Origin: Pseudomonadota bacterium
GTDB lineage: Bacteria; Pseudomonadota; Gammaproteobacteria; Burkholderiales; SG8-39
Length of the DNA stretch: 61,717 nucleotides
NCBI GenBank assembly: GCA_026399375.1
Contig: JAPLRD010000037.1
Span: 686-62,402, forward strand
Direction of reading: 5' to 3'
Shown: positions 26,348 through 34,671 of the stretch, piece by piece
Numbering within the stretch: position 1 is the stretch's first letter
How the letters are laid out: each line of letters begins with the position of its first letter
Position numbers and translations under genes: made by a program
The notes under the pieces: model-generated
Seen by the model: only the letters and a program-made list of their open reading frames with translations
Told to the model about the DNA's origin: nothing
Databases searched by the model: none

Positions 26348-26806
26348 ATGATCAAACGTTTTGCTGCGCTGCTGTCGGCACTCCTTCTTGTCGCCGCCAG
26401 CATGACCGCCAGGTCGGACAATATGGCGGGGCCCTCGGAGAGGGTGTTCCCGTCTACGGTCGGTGAAGTGGTCTTTCATCACGAGATGCACACCAAGGAC
26501 CTCGCGATCAAATGCGTCGAATGCCACCATCAGATCAACGCCAAGCAACTTAAAACCCCGCATCCGGATTATTTCAAGTCTTCCTGGATAAATTGCGAAA
26601 TCTGCCATCACGAGGCGGGAAAGCTGAAGCAGAGCGCCTATTCCTGTTCGGCATGCCATCACGCAAAGCCGGTCAACATCGCCGACGAGACGCTGAGCAC
26701 GAAGGTCGTGATCCACAAGCAGTGCTGGCGCTGCCATTCGGTCGGGACCGGCAAGGACGCAAGCAAGGGTTGCGAAAAATGTCATTCCGGCAAGAAGACC
26801 TTTTGA
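26348..26806 (+). CDS. Secreted pentaheme c-type cytochrome
   Basis: The 152-residue protein has a Sec signal peptide (1-23) and five CXXCH heme motifs at about residues 56, 83, 100, 126 and 142. Three of them are followed directly by another His, a likely axial ligand as in c3/c7-type cytochromes. It should act in the periplasm as electron carrier for the membrane complex encoded next. The gap to the ferredoxin gene is 44 bases, which implies one operon. Confidence 0.93.
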   Translation: MIKRFAALLSALLLVAASMTARSDNMAGPSERVFPSTVGEVVFHHEMHTKDLAIKCVECHHQINAKQLKTPHPDYFKSSWINCEICHHEAGKLKQSAYSCSACHHAKPVNIADETLSTKVVIHKQCWRCHSVGTGKDASKGCEKCHSGKKTF

Positions 26807-26850
26807 TCGATAAATTTCGCCAGCTAATCAGCCTCTAGATTGGACCTATC

Positions 26851-27723
26851 GTGGATAGAAGACAGTTTTTCATAGCATCGGCTACTGTTGCCGCGGGTGG
26901 CGTACCCAACAACAACATCAAGGCCGACAGCGCGAAAGAACCCAAGGAATTCGTCGGTGTCCTGGTCGATACGACCAGGTGCATCGGCTGCAGATCGTGC
27001 GAAGTCGGCTGTTCGACGGCACACAACAACTTCGTACCGGATACGGCGGCCGACAAAGCGCTCGAAGAAGTCAGAGATACCAGCGACAAGCAATTTACGG
27101 TGGTGAATCAATTCAAGACCGCAAAGGGCGACGTGTTCGTCAAGAAGCAATGCCTGCACTGCTGGCAGCCTGCATGCGCCGCTGCCTGCCTGGTAAACGC
27201 GATGGTCAAAACGAAGGAAGGGCCCGTCACCTGGGATGGCGACAAGTGCATGGGCTGCCGATTCTGCATGATCTCCTGTCCCTTCGATATTCCAAAATTC
27301 GAATATTCCGGTTGGAATCCCAGGATCCAGAAGTGCAACATGTGCTACGAGCGGCTGCAGGAAGGAAAGCGGCCAGCTTGCGTGGAATCCTGTCCGACCG
27401 ACGCCCTTATGTTCGGGCAGAAAAGAGAACTGATGGAAGTGGCGCGTCATCGCGTCTACAGCCACCCTGACAAATACGTGCGTCATATTTACGGCGAGCA
27501 TGAAGCCGGAGGCACCGGGTGGCTCTATCTGGCCGCCGTACCGTTCGAGCAGCTCGGCTTCAGGACCGACATCGGTACGACGCCGTATCCTGAGTACACG
27601 AGGGAGTTCCTGATTTCCGTACCGCTGGTCGAATTCGGCGTCCCGGCGTTCCTGCTGGCGCTGAACATGCTGACCGATCGAAAAGAAGAAGTAAGCGAAA
27701 GCCAGGGGTGGGAAGATGAATAG
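26851..27723 (+). CDS. Periplasmic four-cluster ferredoxin subunit (HmcB/HybA/DsrO-like)
   Basis: The 290-residue protein has a Tat-like N-terminus (DRRQFFIASATVAAGG) and four [4Fe-4S] cysteine groups: CIGCRSCEVGC, CLHCWQPACAAAC, CMGCRFCMISCP, and CNMC ... CVESCP. It ends with a hydrophobic helix (about 251-275), as in HybA/HmcB. It should relay electrons between the multiheme cytochromes and the NrfD-type subunit on the periplasmic side. A GTG start at 26851 fits the family. Its 3' end overlaps the next gene by eight bases. Confidence 0.92.
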   Translation: MDRRQFFIASATVAAGGVPNNNIKADSAKEPKEFVGVLVDTTRCIGCRSCEVGCSTAHNNFVPDTAADKALEEVRDTSDKQFTVVNQFKTAKGDVFVKKQCLHCWQPACAAACLVNAMVKTKEGPVTWDGDKCMGCRFCMISCPFDIPKFEYSGWNPRIQKCNMCYERLQEGKRPACVESCPTDALMFGQKRELMEVARHRVYSHPDKYVRHIYGEHEAGGTGWLYLAAVPFEQLGFRTDIGTTPYPEYTREFLISVPLVEFGVPAFLLALNMLTDRKEEVSESQGWEDE

Positions 27724-28912
27724 CACAGCGGTTTTCAACGGTGAACTGAAGGGCTTTCTCCGGTTCCTTCTGCAGGAGTTGAAGCCCAGGGGCCCGTGGC
27801 TGACGACCTTCAACATCATTTCGATTCCGACCATCATAGCCGGCCTCATCATCCTGTATTTCCGCTTTACGCTGGGACTCGGATCGGTCACCAATCTGTC
27901 GCAGCAGTATCCCTTCGGGTTCTGGATCGGCTTCGACGTGATGACTGGCGTTGCCCTCGCCGGAGGCTCCTACGTTGTCTGCTTTGTAGTGTACGTGCTG
28001 AGACTGGAAAAATATCACAGCATCGTCAAGGTCACGGTCTTGAACGGACTGCTGGCGTACATCTTCTATTCCGGCGCCCTGGTGCTGGATCTGGGGAGGC
28101 CATGGCACATCATCAATCCGATCATCGGCAACTCGTTCGGATACAACTCCGTCCTGTTTCTGGTTTCCTGGCACTTTCTGCTCTACATGACCGTCTTGTT
28201 CGTGGAATTTTCACCGACCATCGCCGAATGGGCGCATTGGCCGAAATTGCAGAAATTTCTAAAAAGTTTGACGCTGGGCGCAGTGATCATAGGCATCACG
28301 CTCTCGATGCTGCATCAATCGGGCGTCGGTGCGATGTTCCTGATGGCCAAACCCAAGATACATCCGCTCTGGTACTCGGAATACATACCGCTGCTGTATT
28401 TCGTCTCCAGCATTTTCGCCGGAATTTCGATGATCATCTTCGAGGGTTCGATCAGTTCCAAGGTCTTCAGCAACCTGATCGGCCCGAAGTCGCACCATGC
28501 CCACCACAACATCGTTCTGGGTATGGCCAAGGGCGCCGCCATAACCATGTTCGTCTACTATTTCTTCCTGGCGTTTATCTTCATGCACGGGGACAAATGG
28601 AAACTGATCGACACCCCCTATGGCTACTGGTACCTGGTCGAAGTCATCGGTTTTGTACTCATACCCTGCTTCATGTACGCCTATGGAGTGAGAAACAAGA
28701 ACTTTGGCGTAATCAAAGTCGCGTCCATCATGACCCTGCTGGGTGTCGTCCTGAACAGGCAAAACGTTTGTTTGATCGCCTATAACTGGAACGTGCCGGT
28801 CAAGTACTACCCGTCCTGGCAGGAAATCGTGGTGACGCTCATGGTGGTCTTCGTGGAAATCTGGGTCCTCAGATGGATCATTACCCGGATGAATGTCCTC
28901 AGCAAGGAATAG
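27716..28912 (+). CDS. NrfD/HmcC-type polytopic membrane subunit
   Basis: The 398-residue protein has about ten TM helices and motifs of the NrfD/HybB superfamily, such as LVLDLGRPW and FGYNSVLFLVSW. These proteins interact with the quinone pool and hold no cofactor of their own. Overlap with the ferredoxin gene and the following HmcD-like gene indicate one complex. It most resembles the HybB/HmcC branch by length and helix count. Confidence 0.93.
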   Translation: MNSTAVFNGELKGFLRFLLQELKPRGPWLTTFNIISIPTIIAGLIILYFRFTLGLGSVTNLSQQYPFGFWIGFDVMTGVALAGGSYVVCFVVYVLRLEKYHSIVKVTVLNGLLAYIFYSGALVLDLGRPWHIINPIIGNSFGYNSVLFLVSWHFLLYMTVLFVEFSPTIAEWAHWPKLQKFLKSLTLGAVIIGITLSMLHQSGVGAMFLMAKPKIHPLWYSEYIPLLYFVSSIFAGISMIIFEGSISSKVFSNLIGPKSHHAHHNIVLGMAKGAAITMFVYYFFLAFIFMHGDKWKLIDTPYGYWYLVEVIGFVLIPCFMYAYGVRNKNFGVIKVASIMTLLGVVLNRQNVCLIAYNWNVPVKYYPSWQEIVVTLMVVFVEIWVLRWIITRMNVLSKE

Positions 28913-28926
28913 CAGAAGGAGTTGCG

Positions 28927-29082
28927 ATGGAATTCTACAGTTACGTAAACATATTCGAAACGAAAGGCCTGGCGTACCTTTTGCTGATGTCTTTTCTCGT
29001 TCTCGGCGTCTTGCTGATCAAGTACCTCTCGACACCGGAAAAGAAAGATTCAACCAGCGTCGATAGAAAGTCGCCACATTGA
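28927..29082 (+). CDS. HmcD-like small membrane protein
   Basis: A 51-residue protein starting MEFYSYVNIFETKGLAYLLL, with one TM helix (about 14-34) and a basic tail. Size, starting pattern and position straight after the NrfD-type gene match HmcD of the Desulfovibrio Hmc complex. AAGGAG lies 6 bases before the ATG. Upstream in-frame codons belong to the end of the NrfD gene, so this start is preferred. Confidence 0.82.
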   Translation: MEFYSYVNIFETKGLAYLLLMSFLVLGVLLIKYLSTPEKKDSTSVDRKSPH

Positions 29083-29193
29083 GCCTGCATCCCGCCGCCG
29101 GGTTCGCCCGGACAGGAGGCGCTGGAAGCTCGAGGCCGGTGCTTCACCTCCGAGCATGACCAACCGGCCTGTATTGATTCGCAGAAGCGCGAG

Positions 29194-31059
29194 ATGCAAC
29201 TAACCGTAACAAAAATCGGGTTCAAACTCATCCTTGCCGTCGGTACCATTACGATCGGCATCATCGGCGTATTTGCCTATCTCAGCATCGGTGCGCAGAC
29301 CGAGGCCCTGCTGTCCCAGGCGGGGGTGCACGCCAGCAAGTTGAGCGACGCGATAAAGAGCAGCGCGCACACGAGCATGCTGGAAAACAAGAAGGAGGAG
29401 ATCCACGCGATCATCAACACGATCTCGCATGAACCCAGCATCCGGGAAATCCGCATCCTGAACAAGGACGGAGCAGTCATGTTCTCTTCCAGCGAAGACT
29501 CGACGGGGAAGATGGTCGACAAACGGGCCGAAAGTTGCTATGCCTGCCATGCCGAAAACCAGCCCATACAGAAGCTGTCGATGAGGGAAAGAATGCGCAT
29601 TTACAGAACCAGTCCCGATTCCGCCCGCATTCTTGCCGTAATAAATCCAATTTACAACGAGCCTTCCTGCTACGAAGCAAAATGCCACGCGCATACTAGG
29701 GAACAGACGGTGCTGGGCGTTCTCGACATCAAGATGGACCTGAAGGACGTGGATCAGCAAATCGAGGACAGCAAGTTCAGATTGATTGTCTTCGCCGTCA
29801 TCGCCATTCTGGCCCTGAGTTTTTTTATCTCCTATTTCGTCAGAAAGTGGATCGGCAAGCCGGTCAGCGAGCTGGTAAAGGCCACCAACCAGGTAAGTCT
29901 GGGCAATCTGAATTACACCATAGGCAATCCGGGCAAAGACGAACTCGGCATTCTTGCGCGGTCGTTCAACAAAATGACCAAGAATCTCGCGGACGCCAAG
30001 CTGCAGCTCTTCCAGGCGGAAAAGATGTCTTCGCTGGGACGGCTGGCTGCGGGCGTCGCTCATGAAATCAACAACCCCCTCACCGGGGTTCTGACCTACA
30101 GCAGCTTTCTTCTCAACAGGACCAAGGACGATCCGGAGATGCAGGAGAATCTGGGGATCATCGTCAGGGAGACGATCCGCAGCAGGGAGATCGTAAAGGG
30201 CTTGCTCGACTTCTCCCGCCAGTCCGTTCCCAAGAAGGAAAATTCCGACCTAAGCAGAATCATAAAATGCGCGCTGGAAGTGGTCGCAGACAAGCTCTCG
30301 GCCAAGCGAATCGAACTCGACGCGCACCTCGATCCCTCGTTGCCGGAAATCAGCGTCGATGCAAATCAGATGCAGCAGGTGTTCATCAATCTGCTGGCCA
30401 ACGCCGCCGACGCAATCGGTGAGAGCGGCGGCAGGATATCGGTCACGCCGGCCTTGATTTCCCTTTCGGCGCGTGGACTGGCGCCGATAAAGGCCGCTGT
30501 TTGTCCCAAGGGGCATAACCTCATGGACAACGAAACAAAGAGCTACGGCCTGCCGACCATAAAGGTGAAAGCCGCGTCGAACGGGATAGTGGGAATCATC
30601 AACCTGGATCCTGTTTACGGAAAGCACCGCAACCAGTACGGAATCGAAATAGTGAGCGGACATGCGCTCCAGATCGCATGTCCCCAGTGCAACGTTTCGC
30701 TGGTCGAGTTCAACGCCAAATGTCCGAAGTGCGGATCGTCGATCTATGCATTTGAAGTTCCGCCACACGGAAAACTGGAGGGCTGTACGAATCCGGAATG
30801 CGATTGGGAAATGTGCAAGGCGATGGACGAAGCCGGAAGCAAGGATTACCTGGAGGTAAAGATTGCCGATACCGGGCAAGGAATTCCCAAGGACGACCTG
30901 TCCAGAATATTCGAGCCTTTCTACACTACAAAAGGGCAGAAAGGAACCGGGCTCGGACTGGCGGTGATATGGGGAATCATCGACAACCACAACGGCACGA
31001 TAGACGTCGAAAGCGAACTGGGAAAAGGGACGACTTTTACCATTCACCTACCCCTGTGA
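29194..31059 (+). CDS. Heme-c sensor histidine kinase with zinc-ribbon insertion in the ATPase domain
   Basis: A 621-residue kinase. TM helices at about 9-30 and 197-216 frame a sensor domain with two heme-c motifs: CYACH (115-119) and CYEAKCH, a CX4CH (159-165). HAMP at about 218-270 and HisKA follow, with phospho-His 290 in GVAHEINNPLTG. The HATPase domain is split: after the N box (ANAADAIGE, to 410) comes an insert of about 130 residues (421-550) rich in Cys (437, 496, 499, 510, 513, 531, 536, 541; CPQC ... CPKCG). The G1 box DTGQGIP then resumes at 559. It lies 111 bases after the HmcD-like gene. Confidence 0.92.
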   Translation: MQLTVTKIGFKLILAVGTITIGIIGVFAYLSIGAQTEALLSQAGVHASKLSDAIKSSAHTSMLENKKEEIHAIINTISHEPSIREIRILNKDGAVMFSSSEDSTGKMVDKRAESCYACHAENQPIQKLSMRERMRIYRTSPDSARILAVINPIYNEPSCYEAKCHAHTREQTVLGVLDIKMDLKDVDQQIEDSKFRLIVFAVIAILALSFFISYFVRKWIGKPVSELVKATNQVSLGNLNYTIGNPGKDELGILARSFNKMTKNLADAKLQLFQAEKMSSLGRLAAGVAHEINNPLTGVLTYSSFLLNRTKDDPEMQENLGIIVRETIRSREIVKGLLDFSRQSVPKKENSDLSRIIKCALEVVADKLSAKRIELDAHLDPSLPEISVDANQMQQVFINLLANAADAIGESGGRISVTPALISLSARGLAPIKAAVCPKGHNLMDNETKSYGLPTIKVKAASNGIVGIINLDPVYGKHRNQYGIEIVSGHALQIACPQCNVSLVEFNAKCPKCGSSIYAFEVPPHGKLEGCTNPECDWEMCKAMDEAGSKDYLEVKIADTGQGIPKDDLSRIFEPFYTTKGQKGTGLGLAVIWGIIDNHNGTIDVESELGKGTTFTIHLPL

Positions 31060-31103
31060 CCCCCCATTACACACTTTAAGACATGCGATAATAGAGGCCT
31101 GAA

Positions 31104-32423
31104 ATGGCGATCCGCCGGAGCATACTAAACATGAACGGAACCAATTTCCACGCAGCTCTGATCACAACTGCGAGGCTGGCATTGGTAGTGTTCGCGCTCG
31201 CTGTAGCAGGCCCGGGCGCCAGCGCCGCGGGCAGCGCCCTTACCCAGCTGGACGAGCAATGTCTTGCCTGCCATTCCACCAAGGGAATGGACATGAAATT
31301 GGCGAACGGAGACAAACTTTCCCTGTATGTGGACGGAGCTGCGTTCGGGAAATCGGTGCATAACAAGATCGGCTGCGCCGTCTGCCATGCCAGCACTTCG
31401 TTCGAGAACCATCCCCCGGTAAAAAAGAAGAGCGCCGGCAGCCGCGAGTATTCGCTTGAAATGAACAAAGTCTGCGAATCCTGCCATGCCCCGATATTCA
31501 AGCTCTACGATGGCAGCATTCATGCGTCCCTCTTCCGTGACGGCAACTCCTATGCGCCCGTCTGCACCGACTGCCACAGTCCTCATGCCGTCATGGCCAA
31601 ATCCGCCTATGACACCGCAAGCGGCGCGCCGTGCAGCAAGTGTCACGATCCGATCTTTCAGGCGTACGCCGGGAGCGTCCATGGCAAGGCCACTCTGGGC
31701 TGCTCCGAATGCCACCGCGCACACAACGTGAAGCCCGCAGGCGATCAGTTGAAGGGCGCCTGCTTCAGCTGTCATCCTGACGCACAGGAAAGCCACCAGA
31801 AATGGCTGCCCAATGCCAAACGGCATTTCGACGCGGTATCCTGCCCGGCCTGCCATTCGCCGGAGGCCAAGCGCAAGGTCGACCTCAGGCTTTACGACAA
31901 CGTGGCGCAGCAATCCGTGGCCGAAAAAGCAGGCGTGCCGCAGTTCGAAAGCCGCGCCCGCTCTGCCGACAAGAAAGGCGCGGGTTTGGATGCGATGGCG
32001 CTGCACAGCCTGCTGCGTGAATTCAACCGCGAAGGCATAGACAACAAGACGACGCTGCGGGGCCGCTTGGAGGTCAGCGACGGCGTCGATGCGCATAAGC
32101 TCACCCGCAGTGCGCAGGCGATCCGGGATTGCGCCAAATGCCACCAGCAGGGCGCCGACGCGTTCCAGAGCGTCACGATTTCGATCGTAGGCCCCGATGG
32201 CCGGCAGCTGCGCTATGGTGCGCAGCCGGAAGTGCTGAACTCCATCATATCGGTGGATTCGCTGAGCGGCTTTTACGCCATCGGCGGCACGCGGATCAAG
32301 TTGCTCGACTGGCTCCTCGCCCTCGCCGTGCTTGGCGGCCTTAGCGTGCCGATCGGCCATATGACGATTAGGTGGCTGTTCAAGCGATACGCGAAGAAGA
32401 TCATCGGAAAAGAGGATTCCTGA
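31104..32423 (+). CDS. Membrane-anchored nonaheme c-type cytochrome
   Basis: The 439-residue protein has a signal peptide (to about residue 41), nine CXXCH motifs (about 53, 91, 124, 154, 177, 200, 220, 247, 343) and a C-terminal TM helix (about 399-418) with a basic cytoplasmic tail. The hemes should face the periplasm. The long heme-free segment at 255-340 may be a docking surface. With the cytochrome b encoded next it probably forms a module passing electrons between the membrane and periplasmic carriers. A second possible start is Met10. Confidence 0.92.
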   Translation: MAIRRSILNMNGTNFHAALITTARLALVVFALAVAGPGASAAGSALTQLDEQCLACHSTKGMDMKLANGDKLSLYVDGAAFGKSVHNKIGCAVCHASTSFENHPPVKKKSAGSREYSLEMNKVCESCHAPIFKLYDGSIHASLFRDGNSYAPVCTDCHSPHAVMAKSAYDTASGAPCSKCHDPIFQAYAGSVHGKATLGCSECHRAHNVKPAGDQLKGACFSCHPDAQESHQKWLPNAKRHFDAVSCPACHSPEAKRKVDLRLYDNVAQQSVAEKAGVPQFESRARSADKKGAGLDAMALHSLLREFNREGIDNKTTLRGRLEVSDGVDAHKLTRSAQAIRDCAKCHQQGADAFQSVTISIVGPDGRQLRYGAQPEVLNSIISVDSLSGFYAIGGTRIKLLDWLLALAVLGGLSVPIGHMTIRWLFKRYAKKIIGKEDS

Positions 32424-32485
32424 AACGCTGGGACCCAGGTCGGACTGCCGATACCGATGCCCTAAAGCAAAAAAGGAACAACGCA

Positions 32486-33136
32486 ATGCCAAGAATCTAC
32501 GTTCACCCGCTCCCCGTCAGGATCTGGCACTGGATCAACGCGTTTGGCTTCATCGCGATGATCGTCACCGGCTTCCAGATACGTTACATCGGATTGATCG
32601 ATCTGATGTCGTTCCGGTCGGCGGTAGTCCTGCATGAATGGATAGGATTTGTGCTTATCGGTAATTTCTTTATCTGGCTGATCTTCTACCTGTTTACGGA
32701 CAAGATCCGGGTGTATCACCCGGAATTGAACCCGATGAAGCACTTCCAATCGAGCTTGCGCCAGGCCATGTTTTATGGGTACGGCATATTCAAGGGCGAT
32801 CCCAATCCGCACCACGTCAGCGTCTACGAAAAATTCAATTCGATGCAGAGCATGAGTTACCAGGTGATCATGCTGCTGCTGGTGCCGCTGCAATTCTGGA
32901 CCGGGGTCCTGCTGTGGGACGTCAAGCGCTTCTCCGGCATGATCGACGTGCTAGGGGGAGTGCGCGTGGTGGATACGGCCCATGTGCTGATATTCATCTT
33001 CTTCTCCGGCTTCATTTTCATGCACATCTATCTCGCGACCCTCGGCCACACCCGCATGGCGCACATCACGTCCATGATCACCGGCTACGAGGAAACACCT
33101 GACGAGCACGGCCACGCCGAGGCGAACAAGCATTGA
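32486..33136 (+). CDS. Diheme cytochrome b subunit (FdnI/PhsC-like)
   Basis: The 216-residue protein has four TM helices with histidines positioned for two b hemes (PVRIWHWINA at residue 13; LHEWIGF near 52; HVLIFIFFSGFIFMHIYLA near 165-185). It resembles the gamma subunits of formate dehydrogenase and Ni-Fe hydrogenase and thiosulfate reductase cytochrome b. It should connect the quinone pool to the nonaheme cytochrome. AAAAGGA precedes the ATG at 32486; the frame is open upstream, but that part lacks homology. It is convergent with the NtrC-family gene. Confidence 0.9.
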   Translation: MPRIYVHPLPVRIWHWINAFGFIAMIVTGFQIRYIGLIDLMSFRSAVVLHEWIGFVLIGNFFIWLIFYLFTDKIRVYHPELNPMKHFQSSLRQAMFYGYGIFKGDPNPHHVSVYEKFNSMQSMSYQVIMLLLVPLQFWTGVLLWDVKRFSGMIDVLGGVRVVDTAHVLIFIFFSGFIFMHIYLATLGHTRMAHITSMITGYEETPDEHGHAEANKH

Positions 33137-33243
33137 TCGGTGCCGTGCGTCGCGGCCGTCGGTAAAGCGCACTGCGCGCTGGTGTTGCGGCGGGCGGTTG
33201 AGCGGTTCCGCCGTGCGGAATAGGGCGGTCCCCGCTTTCCGAA

Positions 33244-34671
33244 TCAGTCGGTTTCGGACTGCGACGGGTCCTGTTCGGTGCCGCGGATGCGGATGTCGTA
33301 TTTCTTCATCAGCGCCTGGAAATTTGCGCGCTGCATTCCGGTTTCCTCGGCGCTCCTGGTGACGTTCCAGGCGTTTCTTTTCAGCGCCTCGAGGACGAAC
33401 AGCTTTTCGATGTTTTCCACCGACTTCTCGCGCGTGGCTTTCTTGATCCGTTTGAGCTCGTCGCTGGTTCTGGGCACGTCCAGGTCGCTGTTCACCTGCG
33501 CCTCGGCGATATTCGCCATGTGAGCCTGGCGAACGACCTTGTCGGTGGCAAGAATCACGGCGCGGTGTATGGTGTTTTCCAGTTCGCGCACGTTGCCCGG
33601 CCAGTTGTGGTGCATCAGCGCGCTCATGGCCCCTTCCGAAAATTCGCTAACTTTCTTCCCGAGCTCCTCGCTGAACACGTTGAGGAAGTGAAACGCCAGA
33701 GGCGGGATGTCGTCCAGGCGCTCCCGCAGGGGCGGCACCTGAATCGGAAAGATATTGATGCGATAGTACAGATCCTCGCGGAACGTTCCATCGGCCACCA
33801 TCGCCTTGAGGTCCTTGTTGGTCGCGGTGATCAGCCTGAAGTTGGCGCTCTGGGTCCGGGTATCGCCCACCGCCTTGAATTCGCGTTCCTGGATCACGCG
33901 CAGCAGCTTGGCCTGGGTCGTAAGGGAAATGTTTCCGATTTCATCCAGGAACAAAGTCCCGCTCCCGGCGAACTCGAACATGCCCTTCTTGTTGACCACC
34001 GCACCGGTAAACGCGCCCTTGACGTGTCCGAACATCTCGCTTTCGAGCAGGTTTTCACTGAGTGAATTGCAGTCGACGGCGACGAAGGGTTTGTCCTTTC
34101 GCAGACTGTTGTAGTGGATTGCGCGCGCGATCAACTCCTTTCCGGTTCCGCTTTCACCGGTCAGCATCACCGTGCTGTTGGTAGGCGCACACTTGGCGAT
34201 CAGGCGATATACGCTCTGCATCTGCGGACTTGCGCCGATAATGTTTTCGAAGCGGTACTTGGAGCTGACCTCGCTTCGAAGATCGACGTTTTCCTGCAGT
34301 AGCTGGCGCCTTTCCAGTGCGCGCGTGACCACCAGTTTCAACTCGTCCGGATCAAACGGCTTGGGCAGATAATCGAAGGCCCCGAGCTTCATCGATTTAA
34401 CCGCGGTATCGATTTGGGACAGGCCGGTGACCATGATCACATCGATATCAGGATGCATTTCCTTGACGCGCCGCAGCACTTCCAGACCGTCCATCTTCGG
34501 CATCATGATGTCCAGAATGAGCACATCGAAATGCCGTTCATCGAGCTTTCTCAGCGCTTCGACTCCGTCCTGGGCCGTCTCGACTTCCTTGTCCCCGTCG
34601 TCCCCCAGAATGCGCACGCAACTTCTGATGACGATCTCTTCATCGTCGACGACCAGTATCCTGGCTTTCAT
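33244..34671 (-). CDS. Sigma-54-dependent NtrC-family response regulator
   Basis: A 475-residue activator with a receiver (1-120; ILVVDDEEIVIRSC, phospho-Asp in LILDIMMPKMDG, Lys in LPKPF), a sigma-54-interacting AAA+ domain (about 140-380) and a Fis-type helix-turn-helix at about 440-465. The AAA+ domain carries GESGTGKE (Walker A), GAFTGA (sigma-54 contact) and LFLDEIGNI (Walker B). Its start overlaps the stop of the adjacent heme-c kinase by four bases, so the two form a pair. The obvious target is the sigma-54 promoter at 23419, at the front of the cluster. Confidence 0.95.
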   Translation of the reverse strand: MKARILVVDDEEIVIRSCVRILGDDGDKEVETAQDGVEALRKLDERHFDVLILDIMMPKMDGLEVLRRVKEMHPDIDVIMVTGLSQIDTAVKSMKLGAFDYLPKPFDPDELKLVVTRALERRQLLQENVDLRSEVSSKYRFENIIGASPQMQSVYRLIAKCAPTNSTVMLTGESGTGKELIARAIHYNSLRKDKPFVAVDCNSLSENLLESEMFGHVKGAFTGAVVNKKGMFEFAGSGTLFLDEIGNISLTTQAKLLRVIQEREFKAVGDTRTQSANFRLITATNKDLKAMVADGTFREDLYYRINIFPIQVPPLRERLDDIPPLAFHFLNVFSEELGKKVSEFSEGAMSALMHHNWPGNVRELENTIHRAVILATDKVVRQAHMANIAEAQVNSDLDVPRTSDELKRIKKATREKSVENIEKLFVLEALKRNAWNVTRSAEETGMQRANFQALMKKYDIRIRGTEQDPSQSETD

